Assembly: GCF_008973665.1 (NCBI RefSeq) | Contig: NZ_WACP01000003.1 | Coordinates: 248,001-312,000, forward strand | Direction: 5' to 3' | Source: Paenibacillus tengchongensis | GTDB lineage: Bacteria; Bacillota; Bacilli; Paenibacillales; Paenibacillaceae | Length of the DNA stretch: 64,000 bases | Part shown: in pieces, positions 26,989 through 35,939 of the stretch | Layout of the letters: every line of letters starts with the position of its first letter | Numbering within the stretch: position 1 is the stretch's first letter | Program-made: the position numbers and the translations under genes | Notes under the pieces: generated by a model | What the model was told of the DNA's origin: nothing | Seen by the model: only the letters and a program-made list of their open reading frames with translations | Databases searched by the model: none

Positions 26989-27177
26989 GTAAAAGGCATC
27001 ATATTTCTGTGGTGACTGCTGATAACAAAGAGGTTAGTGAATTTAGTGAGCGCTTAAGAGAGGGTGTGGAGAAGGGCAGTGGTGGTGTTGGTGGCAGATA
27101 GAACTATGGGATGGAACTGAAGGAGATACAAGATTGGTCACCCCCAGTAACCCCCAAATCGATTGCGGGGAAAATGC

Positions 27178-27250
27178 ATTTTACCCTGTCGGCAGCGGAT
27201 GAGCGCAGCTGTGTCCGTTGCCGGCTAATAACAGCGTTATTCGGTAAAAT
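27178..27250. other. Three-way-junction-like inverted repeat element
   Basis: Three stems nest exactly: ATTTTACC (27178) with GGTAAAAT (27243); GGCAGCGGA (27191) with TCCGTTGCC (27214, one G-T pair); AATAAC (27227) with GTTATT (27236) around AGC. It lies in the 648-base gap 26817-27464, which otherwise holds the cre site, direct repeats and a terminator. Confidence 0.45.
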
Positions 27251-27384
27251 AGCGGCTGCGATTTGTTAGCAGTCACAAGCTTCTGCAGACATCGGCTAGC
27301 ACTAACCACAGGAGGGTTATTCGCACACGCTGGGACAAGTATCTGACAATGGAGCAGTGTCCATTCCAACCACAAACACAAACA

Positions 27385-27419
27385 GGATGCTCCGCCGCAT
27401 GACGCGGCGGTAAGCATCC
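27385..27419 (-). terminator. Terminator-like hairpin after the membrane AraC gene
   Basis: GGATGCT/AGCATCC and CCGCCGC/GCGGCGG stems with a 5-base loop. On the minus strand it is followed by T-rich TGTTTGTGTTTG. Confidence 0.65.
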
Positions 27420-27464
27420 CCGGAGCTTCATTATCGTGTTAAGCAACTTCATAATGGCAGACCA

Positions 27465-29684
27465 CTACTCCTGCTGCTGCAAAATATGGTTCATCCGCCA
27501 CTTGGACGGCGTAACGCCGTATCGCTTCTTGAACTGGGTGGTGAAGTAGGTGCTGCTGTTGTAGCCCACCTGCTCGGCAATCTCGCGGATATCCAGCGCG
27601 AGCTCGGTCACAAGCAGGGTCTGCGCCTGCTCCAGGCGCTGCAGATTAACCAGGTCGGGAAAGCTGCTGCCGGTCTCGTCGGCAATCAGCCGGCTGAGAT
27701 AGGCCGGGCTGATCGCCAGCTTCTCGGCGAGCGCATTGAGCGACAGCTTCGGATCGTTGTAATGCTGGCTGATATAGTGAATGGCTTCGCCGGCCAGGCT
27801 GCGGGTCTGGACCGTGTCCATATGAACGAGCCGTTCGCGGGCCGCATAGCAGCAAGACTCCAGCCAGCTTCGCAGCTCTGTATAGCTCTTGATGCGCTCG
27901 ATGTGCTGGTAATAATCCAGGAAGCCAAAGTCGCGCATGTCCGCCTTGACCTCTGCTGTCCGGCTTAGCTCCAAGGCCAGCTTCGCCACAAGCACGGCAG
28001 CGGGCTCGGCGCGGTAGCTGCAGGCGACCGCGAGCAGGCGCTCCACCGCCTGGCGGATGTGGTCGCTCTGGTGCTGCAGCCTGACCGCCTGCAGCACCGG
28101 CTCCATGGTGCTGGCCTGCACCGGGCTGCTGTTGAGATGGATGATATCATCGGCAAAGATCACTTGCCGGTGCTGATGAAACTTCACGTAACGCTGGCAT
28201 TCGGCAGCTTCGTCATATTTCTGCTTCAACAGCGCGGAATCGTCCGTAAGCGTGCTGATGCCAAGGGCATATTGCAGGCTGGAAGCGGAAGAGGCCAGCT
28301 CCAGCTTCTCCCAGTGGCTGCAGAACAGCGCATAATCGCCTAAGCAGCCCGGGTTCAGCTCGCTGACGATGAGAACGGCCGTATGCTGATGGGGCCGGAA
28401 GGTACGAATTTCGGCCCACTCCGCAAAGGCCAGATCAATGCGTCCGAGCAGCTCCTCACAGGCGGCCTGCAAATCGCCGCCGGGCTCCCCGGCATGCATG
28501 GACAGCACGCAGACGCAATAGGAGCCGCCCGCTACAGGCAGCTGGACAGGCTCGCCGCTGTGCCCGGAGCTGCCCCGCGGGGCCAGCAGCCAGCGCATCA
28601 GGGCGCTGTCGCTGTTCTCTTTGCGCAGCTGGGCGAGCCGCTCCCCGATGGACTCCAGCTCCTGGCTGACCGTGTTGTAATCGCCGCCTTTCAGCGCATT
28701 CTCATTGCCGGAGATATTGGCGATGTTGCCGAAGATCCGGCCAATCGGCTGGTAAATCCGGCGGGAGATTAAATAGGCGGTAGCTGCAGCGGCAACGGTC
28801 AGCGCCAGGCATAAGGCGATCATCAGGTTCCGGGCGCTGGAAATGTCGCGGATGCTGTCTTGATAAGGCGTTTCCGATAAGAACCACAGGTTGTCCTTAG
28901 CCGAATGCACATACGTAATCAGCTGAGGCTCGCCGCTTCCTTTCAAGACGAAGGAGCCCTGCTCCTTCCCGGGCGCCACGATCTGTTCCAGCAAATCCGT
29001 CTCCAGCGCGCCGCCGCCGGGGCTGTGCATCAGTACGGCGCCGCCGGCATCTAGCACCTTGTAGTGCGTGGAGTCGCTGTCCTCCTGTGAGAACAGGTTG
29101 TTCTGAAGCTTGGATAAATTGACGGTAATCGCTACCGCACCATAGTACCCGCTGCTGTCAAAAGCGCGGTCGTTATAAAACACAGTCATCAAAGTGACCG
29201 GGGTCCCGTTGTTTTGCTTCGCATGCCACAGGAAGGGGGATTCCACAATGCGGCTATCCCGGACCCGCCGGAACAGCTCTTCCTTGGAAGCAGGGCTCAG
29301 CGGCATATTCTCGAACATCGCTACAGGCTTGTCGATACCGAAGATATACGCGTTCTCCAGATACTGATTGACGACGAGTGCACCGCGGATCTGGCTGAGG
29401 GCGCTGTACAGCTGATCGCTCCACCCGTTGTCGCCGCTCATCATCAGCGCATTGATGTTAGGGTTGGCATAGAAGTCCATCGTGTAGTTCTGAACAATCT
29501 CTTTATAGTTCATAAAAACGGTTTCAGTATTGAGCAGCACGCTCTGGTTGGCTTTGTTGACATTATTAATCGTAATATTCCGGTACCAGAAAAAGATCGC
29601 CACCGCCAGCACCAGAACGCTGCAGACCGCAATCGTGGTCAGACTCAAAAAAAAGTGGGTATACAGGTTCTTTCTCTTTCTCAT
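27465..29684 (-). CDS. Membrane-anchored AraC-type regulator with extracellular sensor
   Basis: 739 residues. One helix at 12-33, an extracellular Cache-like region (about 40-280), a second helix (about 290-310), a HAMP-like linker and a middle region follow. A C-terminal AraC domain has two helix-turn-helices (LSLNALAEKLAISPAYLSRL; IREIAEQVGYNSSTYFTTQF). This single-protein design fuses sensor and DNA binding without a kinase and usually controls an adjacent CUT1 transporter. Here that would be the permease operon just downstream on the same strand. The hairpin at 27385 ends its transcript. Confidence 0.9.
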   Translation of the reverse strand: MRKRKNLYTHFFLSLTTIAVCSVLVLAVAIFFWYRNITINNVNKANQSVLLNTETVFMNYKEIVQNYTMDFYANPNINALMMSGDNGWSDQLYSALSQIRGALVVNQYLENAYIFGIDKPVAMFENMPLSPASKEELFRRVRDSRIVESPFLWHAKQNNGTPVTLMTVFYNDRAFDSSGYYGAVAITVNLSKLQNNLFSQEDSDSTHYKVLDAGGAVLMHSPGGGALETDLLEQIVAPGKEQGSFVLKGSGEPQLITYVHSAKDNLWFLSETPYQDSIRDISSARNLMIALCLALTVAAAATAYLISRRIYQPIGRIFGNIANISGNENALKGGDYNTVSQELESIGERLAQLRKENSDSALMRWLLAPRGSSGHSGEPVQLPVAGGSYCVCVLSMHAGEPGGDLQAACEELLGRIDLAFAEWAEIRTFRPHQHTAVLIVSELNPGCLGDYALFCSHWEKLELASSASSLQYALGISTLTDDSALLKQKYDEAAECQRYVKFHQHRQVIFADDIIHLNSSPVQASTMEPVLQAVRLQHQSDHIRQAVERLLAVACSYRAEPAAVLVAKLALELSRTAEVKADMRDFGFLDYYQHIERIKSYTELRSWLESCCYAARERLVHMDTVQTRSLAGEAIHYISQHYNDPKLSLNALAEKLAISPAYLSRLIADETGSSFPDLVNLQRLEQAQTLLVTELALDIREIAEQVGYNSSTYFTTQFKKRYGVTPSKWRMNHILQQQE

Positions 29685-29801
29685 GATGATCGCCCCTTTG
29701 AATCAATCCTACTATACCTATTCTAGAGCGACAAGCCAGACACTGACAAGCAGCTAATTACTCGCAATAGAGCATGAAAGTATAAAAAAGGAGAAACCGA
29801 A

Positions 29802-29880
29802 CATGAAAAATACAAGAAAGTTGTATTTATACGAACTATAATTGGTGGTGCTTACATATTAATCGCGTTATTCGCGCCCA
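29802..29880 (+). pseudogene. Possible remnant of a small membrane protein, or a leader peptide
   Basis: AAAAAGGAG is followed by ATG at 29802 that opens only 12 codons to a TAA. If one A is added to the A5 run after the ATG, the frame instead reads MKKYKKVVFIRTIIGG..., a basic start plus a membrane helix (YILIALFAP). This could be a frameshifted fragment truncated against the GH43 gene. It could equally be a genuine short leader peptide or chance. Confidence 0.25.
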
Positions 29881-29895
29881 AGGAGGCTACACATT

Positions 29896-31461
29896 TTGAG
29901 AACGTTCCGCAATCCGGTCCTGCCAGGCTTCTATCCCGATCCGTCGGCCATCCGTGTCGGCGAGGATTACTATCTGGTCACATCGAGCTTTGAATTCTTC
30001 CCCGGTGTACCCATCTTCCACAGTAAGGACCTGGTGAACTGGCGCCAGCTTGGACATATTCTGGACCGGCCATCGCAGCTGAATCTGGACGGGACCATCC
30101 CGTCCATGGGAATCTGGGCGCCGACGCTCCGTTACCATGACGGCGTATTCTATATGATTACGACCTTCGTCGACAACAACAAGGACCAGCACAATTTCTA
30201 CGTTACGGCGGCCGATCCGGCCGGAGACTGGTCCGACCCGGTATGGCTGGAGGATGCCCCGGGCATCGACCCGTCGCTGTTCTTCGACGAAGACGGCAAG
30301 GTCTACTACACCGGAAACCGCGTTCCTCCGGAAGGGCAGGATTATCCGAAGCATATGGATATCTGGCTGCAGGAGATCGATCTTAAGTCCGGCAAGCTGT
30401 TAGGCGAGAAGCTCAGCATCTGGCAGGGCGCCCTCAAGGTGGGCCATGCCCAGGAAGGACCGCATGTCTACAAAATCGGCGACTGGTACTATGTGCTGAT
30501 CGCCGAAGGCGGCACCGGGCATACCCATGCCATTACCATCGCCCGCAGCAAGAATGTTACCGGCCCTTATGAAGGCCATAAATCAAACCCGATTCTGACG
30601 CACCGTCATCTGGGCCGCGAATTCCCGATCGTCAACGTCGGCCACGGGGAACTGCTGGAGACTCAGCATGGAGACTGGTGGATGTTCTGCCTTGCATCAC
30701 GGACCAGCGGCGGTTATTACCGCAACCTGGGACGTGAAACCTTCCTCACACCGGTAAAGTGGGAGAATGAATGGCCGGTGGTCAATCCCGGCAAAGGAAT
30801 GCTGGAATTTGAAACGCCGGCTCCCGATCTGCCGGAGACGCCGTGGCCGCCGCTTCCCGTCCGCGACGACTTCGACGGTCCAGAGCTGTCCATGGTCTGG
30901 AATTTCCTGCGGACACCGCGCGGCGACTTCTGGAGCCTGAGTGAACAGCCGGGCAGCCTGCGGCTGCGCCTGAAGCCCGAGCGGCTGACGGACATTGCCA
31001 ATCCTTCGCTGATCGCCAGACGCCAGCAGCATCTCAGCTTCCGGGCAACGGCCGACATGACCTTCTCGCCCGCAGCGGAAGGCGAGGTTGCAGGTGTGGT
31101 ATTGTTCCAGAATGCTGACAACCATTTCCGGCTGGAGCTGGGGCTGCTGGAAGGCGAAGCTACATTGTCGCTGTCGGTGCGCCGCCGCGGCGATGAAGAG
31201 GTGCTCACAACCGTACCATGGGCGAAAGGCCAAGTTCAGTTCAAGGTTGAAGCCTCCGGACAGGATTACAGCTTCTACTATAGAGAGAACGAAAGCGGCA
31301 AATGGACGGAGCTGTACGCAAATGCGGACGGCAGAGTGCTCAGTACCGATCTGGCCGGCGGTTTCACAGGTGCCTATATCGGCCTGTATGCCAGCTCGCA
31401 GGGTGCCGAGAGCGGGAACCACGCCGATTTCGGCTGGTTCAGCTATGAAGGGCTGGAGTAG
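29896..31461 (+). CDS. GH43 family beta-xylosidase/alpha-arabinofuranosidase
   Basis: 521 residues starting at TTG, with AGGAGG at 29881-29886. A five-bladed propeller occupies about 1-310: NPVLPGFYPDPSAI carries the base Asp, DAPGIDPSLFFDEDGK the pKa-modulating Asp, and GHAQEGPHVYKI the acid Glu. A C-terminal beta-sandwich domain (about 325-520, FRATADMTF..., GAYIGLYAS) is typical of the xylosidase-like subfamilies. No signal peptide is seen. In this cluster it would remove arabinose or xylose from pectic side chains. It is co-transcribed with the GH28 gene 16 bases on. Confidence 0.9.
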   Translation: MRTFRNPVLPGFYPDPSAIRVGEDYYLVTSSFEFFPGVPIFHSKDLVNWRQLGHILDRPSQLNLDGTIPSMGIWAPTLRYHDGVFYMITTFVDNNKDQHNFYVTAADPAGDWSDPVWLEDAPGIDPSLFFDEDGKVYYTGNRVPPEGQDYPKHMDIWLQEIDLKSGKLLGEKLSIWQGALKVGHAQEGPHVYKIGDWYYVLIAEGGTGHTHAITIARSKNVTGPYEGHKSNPILTHRHLGREFPIVNVGHGELLETQHGDWWMFCLASRTSGGYYRNLGRETFLTPVKWENEWPVVNPGKGMLEFETPAPDLPETPWPPLPVRDDFDGPELSMVWNFLRTPRGDFWSLSEQPGSLRLRLKPERLTDIANPSLIARRQQHLSFRATADMTFSPAAEGEVAGVVLFQNADNHFRLELGLLEGEATLSLSVRRRGDEEVLTTVPWAKGQVQFKVEASGQDYSFYYRENESGKWTELYANADGRVLSTDLAGGFTGAYIGLYASSQGAESGNHADFGWFSYEGLE

Positions 31462-31477
31462 AAAGGGGAGACAGCAG

Positions 31478-32950
31478 ATGAGCATAGATTTGCCTTCGGA
31501 AAAATATCCGGTACCACAGCTTCCCGACATTCCCGAATATACAGTGAATGTTAGAGACTACGGCGCGGCAGGCGACGGCATGTCGCTCTGCACGCCGGCC
31601 ATTCAGGCGGCGCTGGACGCGTGCGCTGCGGCGGGCGGCGGCAAGGTAGTCATCCCAGCCGGCATCTGGCGCACCGGACCGCTCACGCTCCGCAGCCGGA
31701 TCAACCTGCATCTGGAGCGCGGAGCCCTGGTGCAATTCGATTCCGATTACCGGCTCTATCCGCTGGTCCCCTCCCATTTCGAAGGCAATGCCGGATGGCG
31801 CTGCCAGGCGCCGCTGGATGGCGACGGGCTCAGCGATGTGGCAATTACAGGTGAGGGCATCTTCGACGGCGGCGGCGAAGGCTGGCGTCCGGTCAAGCGC
31901 TTTAAAATGACTGCACAGCAGTGGAAGGCATTGATTGATTCCGGCGGCGCATTGGACGAAGCCGGCGAAATCTGGTGGCCTAGCCGCGATGCCTTGGAAG
32001 GAGAGGCGTACTGCCAGGCGCTGCGTGCCAAGGGGGAAACCGCGCGGGAGGCATACCTTCCGGCCCGTCCGTACCTGCGTCCTACACTGCTGAGCCTGAG
32101 AAGCTGCGTCCGCGTCCTGCTGGAGGGGCCGACCTTCCAGAACTCGCCGGCCTGGTGCCTGCATCCGCTGGCCTGCGAAGAGGTGACGATCCGGAAGGTC
32201 CAGGTGCGCAACCCCTGGTATTCGCAGAACGGGGACGGCCTGGACCTGGAATCGTGTACGAACGCGCTGGTCGAGCACTGCACCTTCGACGTCGGGGACG
32301 ACGCCATCTGCCTGAAATCGGGCAAGGATGAGGAGGGCCGCAGAGTAGGGTTGCCGTGCCGGTATGTTACGGTCCGGCACTGTACGGTATACCACGGGCA
32401 CGGCGGCGTGGTCATCGGTAGCGAAATGTCCGGCGGCGTGAATGCCGTACGGGTCAGCGATTGTGTGTTTAACGGCACCGATATCGGCCTGCGCTTCAAG
32501 AGCGCGCGCGGCCGCGGCGGCGTAGTGGAGGATATTGTAATGGAGAACATCCTGATGAAGGATATTGTCCATGAGGGCGTCTCTTTTCACCTGTTCTATG
32601 CAGGTGTGGAAGGCTCGGAAGGCAGTGACGAAGAAGTTTATCCGGTCACGGAGGAGACACCGTGCTTCCGGAATATCACGCTCAAGAACATAGTCGTAAG
32701 CGGAGCTGCCACAGCGCTGCTCGTCAATGGCCTGCCGGAACTGCCGCTTGCGGATCTGGCCGTCTACGGCCTCCGTGCGGTAAGCCGCCGCGGAATCCTG
32801 CTGCGGCATGCCGACGGGATCCTGCTGGATGACATTGCGCTTAAAGCGCAGGAAACACCGGCGCTTATGACGCATAAGTGTCATAACGTTAAGATCCGCA
32901 ATTCGGAAGGGCTGGCAGGTATGGCAGGTTTGGCAGGTATGGACGCCTAG
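31478..32950 (+). CDS. GH28 polygalacturonase-family hydrolase
   Basis: 490 residues. The ATG at 31478 follows AAAGGGGAG; an upstream in-frame extension overlapping the GH43 gene is rejected. A beta-helix protein with the GH28 signature: NGDGLDLESC, DVGDDAICLKSG (catalytic Asp pair), GHGGVVIGSEMSGG (His) and RFKSARGRGG. The exo-acting type is likely because no signal peptide is present and it would meet imported oligogalacturonides. The C-terminus ends in a short GLAGMAGLAGM repeat. Its TAG stop shares bases with the stop of the convergent AraC gene, so the two transcripts overlap at their ends. Confidence 0.9.
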   Translation: MSIDLPSEKYPVPQLPDIPEYTVNVRDYGAAGDGMSLCTPAIQAALDACAAAGGGKVVIPAGIWRTGPLTLRSRINLHLERGALVQFDSDYRLYPLVPSHFEGNAGWRCQAPLDGDGLSDVAITGEGIFDGGGEGWRPVKRFKMTAQQWKALIDSGGALDEAGEIWWPSRDALEGEAYCQALRAKGETAREAYLPARPYLRPTLLSLRSCVRVLLEGPTFQNSPAWCLHPLACEEVTIRKVQVRNPWYSQNGDGLDLESCTNALVEHCTFDVGDDAICLKSGKDEEGRRVGLPCRYVTVRHCTVYHGHGGVVIGSEMSGGVNAVRVSDCVFNGTDIGLRFKSARGRGGVVEDIVMENILMKDIVHEGVSFHLFYAGVEGSEGSDEEVYPVTEETPCFRNITLKNIVVSGAATALLVNGLPELPLADLAVYGLRAVSRRGILLRHADGILLDDIALKAQETPALMTHKCHNVKIRNSEGLAGMAGLAGMDA

Positions 32951-33834
32951 TCCTGTACAGTTTCATCTTCCGCATAAACCGGAGGCAGGCTCTTTACTTG
33001 CTTCCGGTATTGGAGCGGAGTTACGCCCGTCGCTTTCTTGAAGGTTTTGTTGAAATGCGACAGATGCTCGAAGCCGACAGCGGAAGCGATTTCCTGAATC
33101 TTGACGGCAGATCCGGCCAGCAGGCGCTCCGCTTCCCTGACCCGGATGTGGACGATGTACTCGCGGAAGTGAAAGCCGGTCAGCCTGTGAAACACGCGGC
33201 TTAAGTAAGACGGACTGATGAAGAAGGCTCCGGCCGTTTCCTCCAGCGTCAGCGCTTCGCGGTAATGCTCCCGGATGTAAGTCGCCACATCCGTCACCAG
33301 ATTGTGCAGCGGATGCTTCGGCGTCCCGGACTGCTGGAGGCCCTCCGAGCGCTGCAGCAGAATCATCAGCTCGCTGAAGAGGGCGATGACGCAAGCTTCA
33401 TGAAAGGCACGGCCGGCGCGGCATTCCTCCAGCATCCGGTTCAGGAGCTGCTGCGCTTCGTTCTGCTCGCGCAGCGTCAGGCGGAACAGCCGGTAGCCGC
33501 GCCTGTGGAACCACAACGGCTCATCCCGCAGCGGCGGCGGCAGAAGCAGCGGGTCATAATTGATCAGAATCCGTTCAAATTCGGCCATCTCCGAGCTTGC
33601 CGTGGCATGCAGCTGCCGAGCGGGAATCAGGATCAGTTCGCCCTTGTGCACCGTAACGACACGGTCATCCACGAAGTAAACGCGTTCCCCTTCGCACAGG
33701 AAATACAGCTCGACCAACTCATGGCTGTGGGGACGCGGCATGGCGGTCATTCCCTTGCGCTTCATGTGCTGGATGCTGAACCGGCCATCCTCCAGAAAGT
33801 ATTTCGGGTTGGGGCTGCTAATGCTGGACATCAT
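32947..33834 (-). CDS. AraC family regulator of the pectin cluster
   Basis: 295 residues. An N-terminal cupin (PRPHSHELVELYFLCEG, HKGELILIPARQLHA) is followed by a C-terminal double helix-turn-helix (LTLEETAGAFFISPSYLSRV; IQEIASAVGFEHLSHFNKTF). It is divergent from the pectin methylesterase gene with only 74 bases between starts. Its stop codon overlaps that of the GH28 gene. Position suggests it controls both flanking pectin transcripts in response to a galacturonate-type ligand (inference). Confidence 0.9.
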   Translation of the reverse strand: MMSSISSPNPKYFLEDGRFSIQHMKRKGMTAMPRPHSHELVELYFLCEGERVYFVDDRVVTVHKGELILIPARQLHATASSEMAEFERILINYDPLLLPPPLRDEPLWFHRRGYRLFRLTLREQNEAQQLLNRMLEECRAGRAFHEACVIALFSELMILLQRSEGLQQSGTPKHPLHNLVTDVATYIREHYREALTLEETAGAFFISPSYLSRVFHRLTGFHFREYIVHIRVREAERLLAGSAVKIQEIASAVGFEHLSHFNKTFKKATGVTPLQYRKQVKSLPPVYAEDETVQD

Positions 33835-33908
33835 TTCGTTCCTCTTCTCCTACAGACAGTTGATATAATTATAGAATAAATACAGGTAGTCCGAAAAGGA
33901 GACTATTC

Positions 33909-34802
33909 ATGATGCTGATTACCGTGTCCAAACAGGATAATGAAGGCTGCAGCAGCCTGCAGCAAGCGATTGACTCAATTCCGGCAGGAGATTCTTCTCC
34001 TGTCACGATCCGCATCAAACCGGGGGTCTACGAGGAAAAGATTACGGTCGGCCCCGACGCGCCGCCGATTCTGCTGCTGGGGGACGATGCTGCTTCGACG
34101 ATCATCAGCTGGTCGGATAATGCCCACACGCTGGGTCCGGACGGCACACCGCTGGGAACGTTCCGTACCGGGACACTGAATGTGTTCGCAGAGAACTTTA
34201 CGGCGGAGAACGTAACGATCCGCAACGCTTCCGGTCCGGGAACCGGGCAGGCGGTAGCCGCGTTTGTCGACGCCGGATACGCCGTATTCCGGCGCGTGCG
34301 GCTGCTCGGCGACCAGGATACGCTCTACACCGGTAAAGGCAAGCAATATTATAATGATTGCTACATCGAAGGGGATGTCGACTATATCTTTGGTCCCGCA
34401 ACCGCACTGTTCGACCGGTGCCGGCTGCATACCAAGCGTTCGCGGAGTTATATCACAGCGGCCTCGACACCGGAGGGTACGCCGTTCGGTTATGTGTTCC
34501 TCGATTGTGAGATCACAAGCGGAGAGGGCGTGGGCGAAGTGTTCCTCGGCCGTCCTTGGCGCCCTTACGCCCATGTAGCGTTTATCCGCACTGTAATGGA
34601 CGGTTCGATTCTTGCCGAGGGCTGGCACAATTGGGGCCAGCCGGACCGGGAGGCGACCAGCCGCTATGAGGAATTCGGCAGCAGCGGTCCCGGTGCGAAC
34701 CCGGCGGCGCGGGTACCGTGGTCGCGCCAGCTGGCTGCTGAGGAAGCCGCGGATTACCGGGTCATCCGGGTGCTGGACGGCTGGCATCCCGAAGGCTACT
34801 AA
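33909..34802 (+). CDS. CE8 pectin methylesterase
   Basis: 297 residues, close to the minimal catalytic size, with AAAAGGAG upstream and no signal peptide. Beta-helix esterase motifs are intact: GQAVAAFVDAG (Gln), GDQDTLY (acid Asp), GDVDYIFG (nucleophile Asp) and LGRPW (Arg/Trp). It removes methyl esters from galacturonan. A cytoplasmic location would make it act on imported methylated oligogalacturonides rather than polymer. It is the first gene of a four-gene unit. Confidence 0.92.
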   Translation: MMLITVSKQDNEGCSSLQQAIDSIPAGDSSPVTIRIKPGVYEEKITVGPDAPPILLLGDDAASTIISWSDNAHTLGPDGTPLGTFRTGTLNVFAENFTAENVTIRNASGPGTGQAVAAFVDAGYAVFRRVRLLGDQDTLYTGKGKQYYNDCYIEGDVDYIFGPATALFDRCRLHTKRSRSYITAASTPEGTPFGYVFLDCEITSGEGVGEVFLGRPWRPYAHVAFIRTVMDGSILAEGWHNWGQPDREATSRYEEFGSSGPGANPAARVPWSRQLAAEEAADYRVIRVLDGWHPEGY

Positions 34803-34835
34803 GCGCAGGCGTGCTACATAAGGAGGCGGAGAGGC

Positions 34836-35939
34836 ATGGATACTTTGGAACCAGCTTCGTTGGAGCAATACATGAGCCGGCTGACCGGATCGGCGCCGCG
34901 CCGGTCGGCTTTTCAGGCGGAGACTACATTCGCGGCGTGGCGCGCTGCGCTCGGGGCCCGCTTCAGGGAACGGCTGGGCGGGTTCCCGGCTGTCCCGGCG
35001 GCACTTGAACCGAAGCTGCTGGAGCGGACGGAATGCGCCGGATACTTCCGCGAGCGCATTGAGATTACAACATACGAAGGGCTGCGGATGCCGTTATATC
35101 TGCTCATTCCGCAGCAACCCTTGCCAAGGCCCGCGCCTGGCGTACTGGCGATCCATGGACACGGCTACGGCAGCCGCGAGATTGTGGGGCTGGAGCCGGA
35201 CGGCTCGGAGCGGCAGGGGGAGCCGGGACTGCATAAGGACTTTGCCGTCTCGCTCGTCCGGCAGGGCTTCATTGTCGCCGCACCGGAGGTGCTTGGCTTC
35301 GGCGACCGGCGGCTGCAGGAAGACCTGGCCTCAGGTGAACACGGCAGAAACTCCTGCTTCCGGCTGTCCTCGGCTCTGCTGATGGCCGGGCAGACGATGG
35401 CCGGCTACCGGATCTATGAAACGATGCGCACGCTGGATTATCTGCAGTCGCGGGAGGAGGCCGACAGTGCACGGATCGGCATAATGGGCATCTCCGGCGG
35501 CGGACTAGTCGCCGGGTTCACGGCTGCGCTCGATGAACGCATCGCCTGTGCCGTCGTCAGCGGCTATGCCAATACCTTTGCCGCCAGCATCCTCTCGCGG
35601 AACCATTGCCTGGATAATTACATTCCCGGCATTCTGCTGGAGGCGGAAATGCCGGATTTGCTCGGGCTCATCGCCCCGCGCGGCCTGTTTGTGGAATCGG
35701 GCGCCAAGGACCATCTGTTCGGCCAGGCGGGTGTGCGTGAAGCCCTGGACCGGCTAACGCAAATCTACAGGGCGGCGGGACAACCGGATGGGGTGGAGGC
35801 CGACTTTTTCGAGGGGGGCCATGAAATTCACGGGGGACCGGCATTTGCCTGGCTGCGGCAACAGCTGGCCGCAGACACTGGCACGGTACCTGAGATTCCA
35901 ACAACCAAGGAGGCGGAACACAAACATGACGGCCATTGA
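34836..35939 (+). CDS. Alpha/beta-hydrolase esterase (dienelactone hydrolase-like)
   Basis: 367 residues with AAGGAGG upstream. Triad candidates are in order: Ser in GISGGG, Asp in ESGAKDHLF and His in GGHEIHGG; HGHGYGSREIVGL forms the oxyanion region. The N-terminal 90 residues are helical. The family includes acetyl esterases and peptidase-like hydrolases. Within this operon, removal of acetyl or other ester groups from pectic oligosaccharides is the likely role. It overlaps the GH105 gene by 14 bases. Confidence 0.82.
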   Translation: MDTLEPASLEQYMSRLTGSAPRRSAFQAETTFAAWRAALGARFRERLGGFPAVPAALEPKLLERTECAGYFRERIEITTYEGLRMPLYLLIPQQPLPRPAPGVLAIHGHGYGSREIVGLEPDGSERQGEPGLHKDFAVSLVRQGFIVAAPEVLGFGDRRLQEDLASGEHGRNSCFRLSSALLMAGQTMAGYRIYETMRTLDYLQSREEADSARIGIMGISGGGLVAGFTAALDERIACAVVSGYANTFAASILSRNHCLDNYIPGILLEAEMPDLLGLIAPRGLFVESGAKDHLFGQAGVREALDRLTQIYRAAGQPDGVEADFFEGGHEIHGGPAFAWLRQQLAADTGTVPEIPTTKEAEHKHDGH

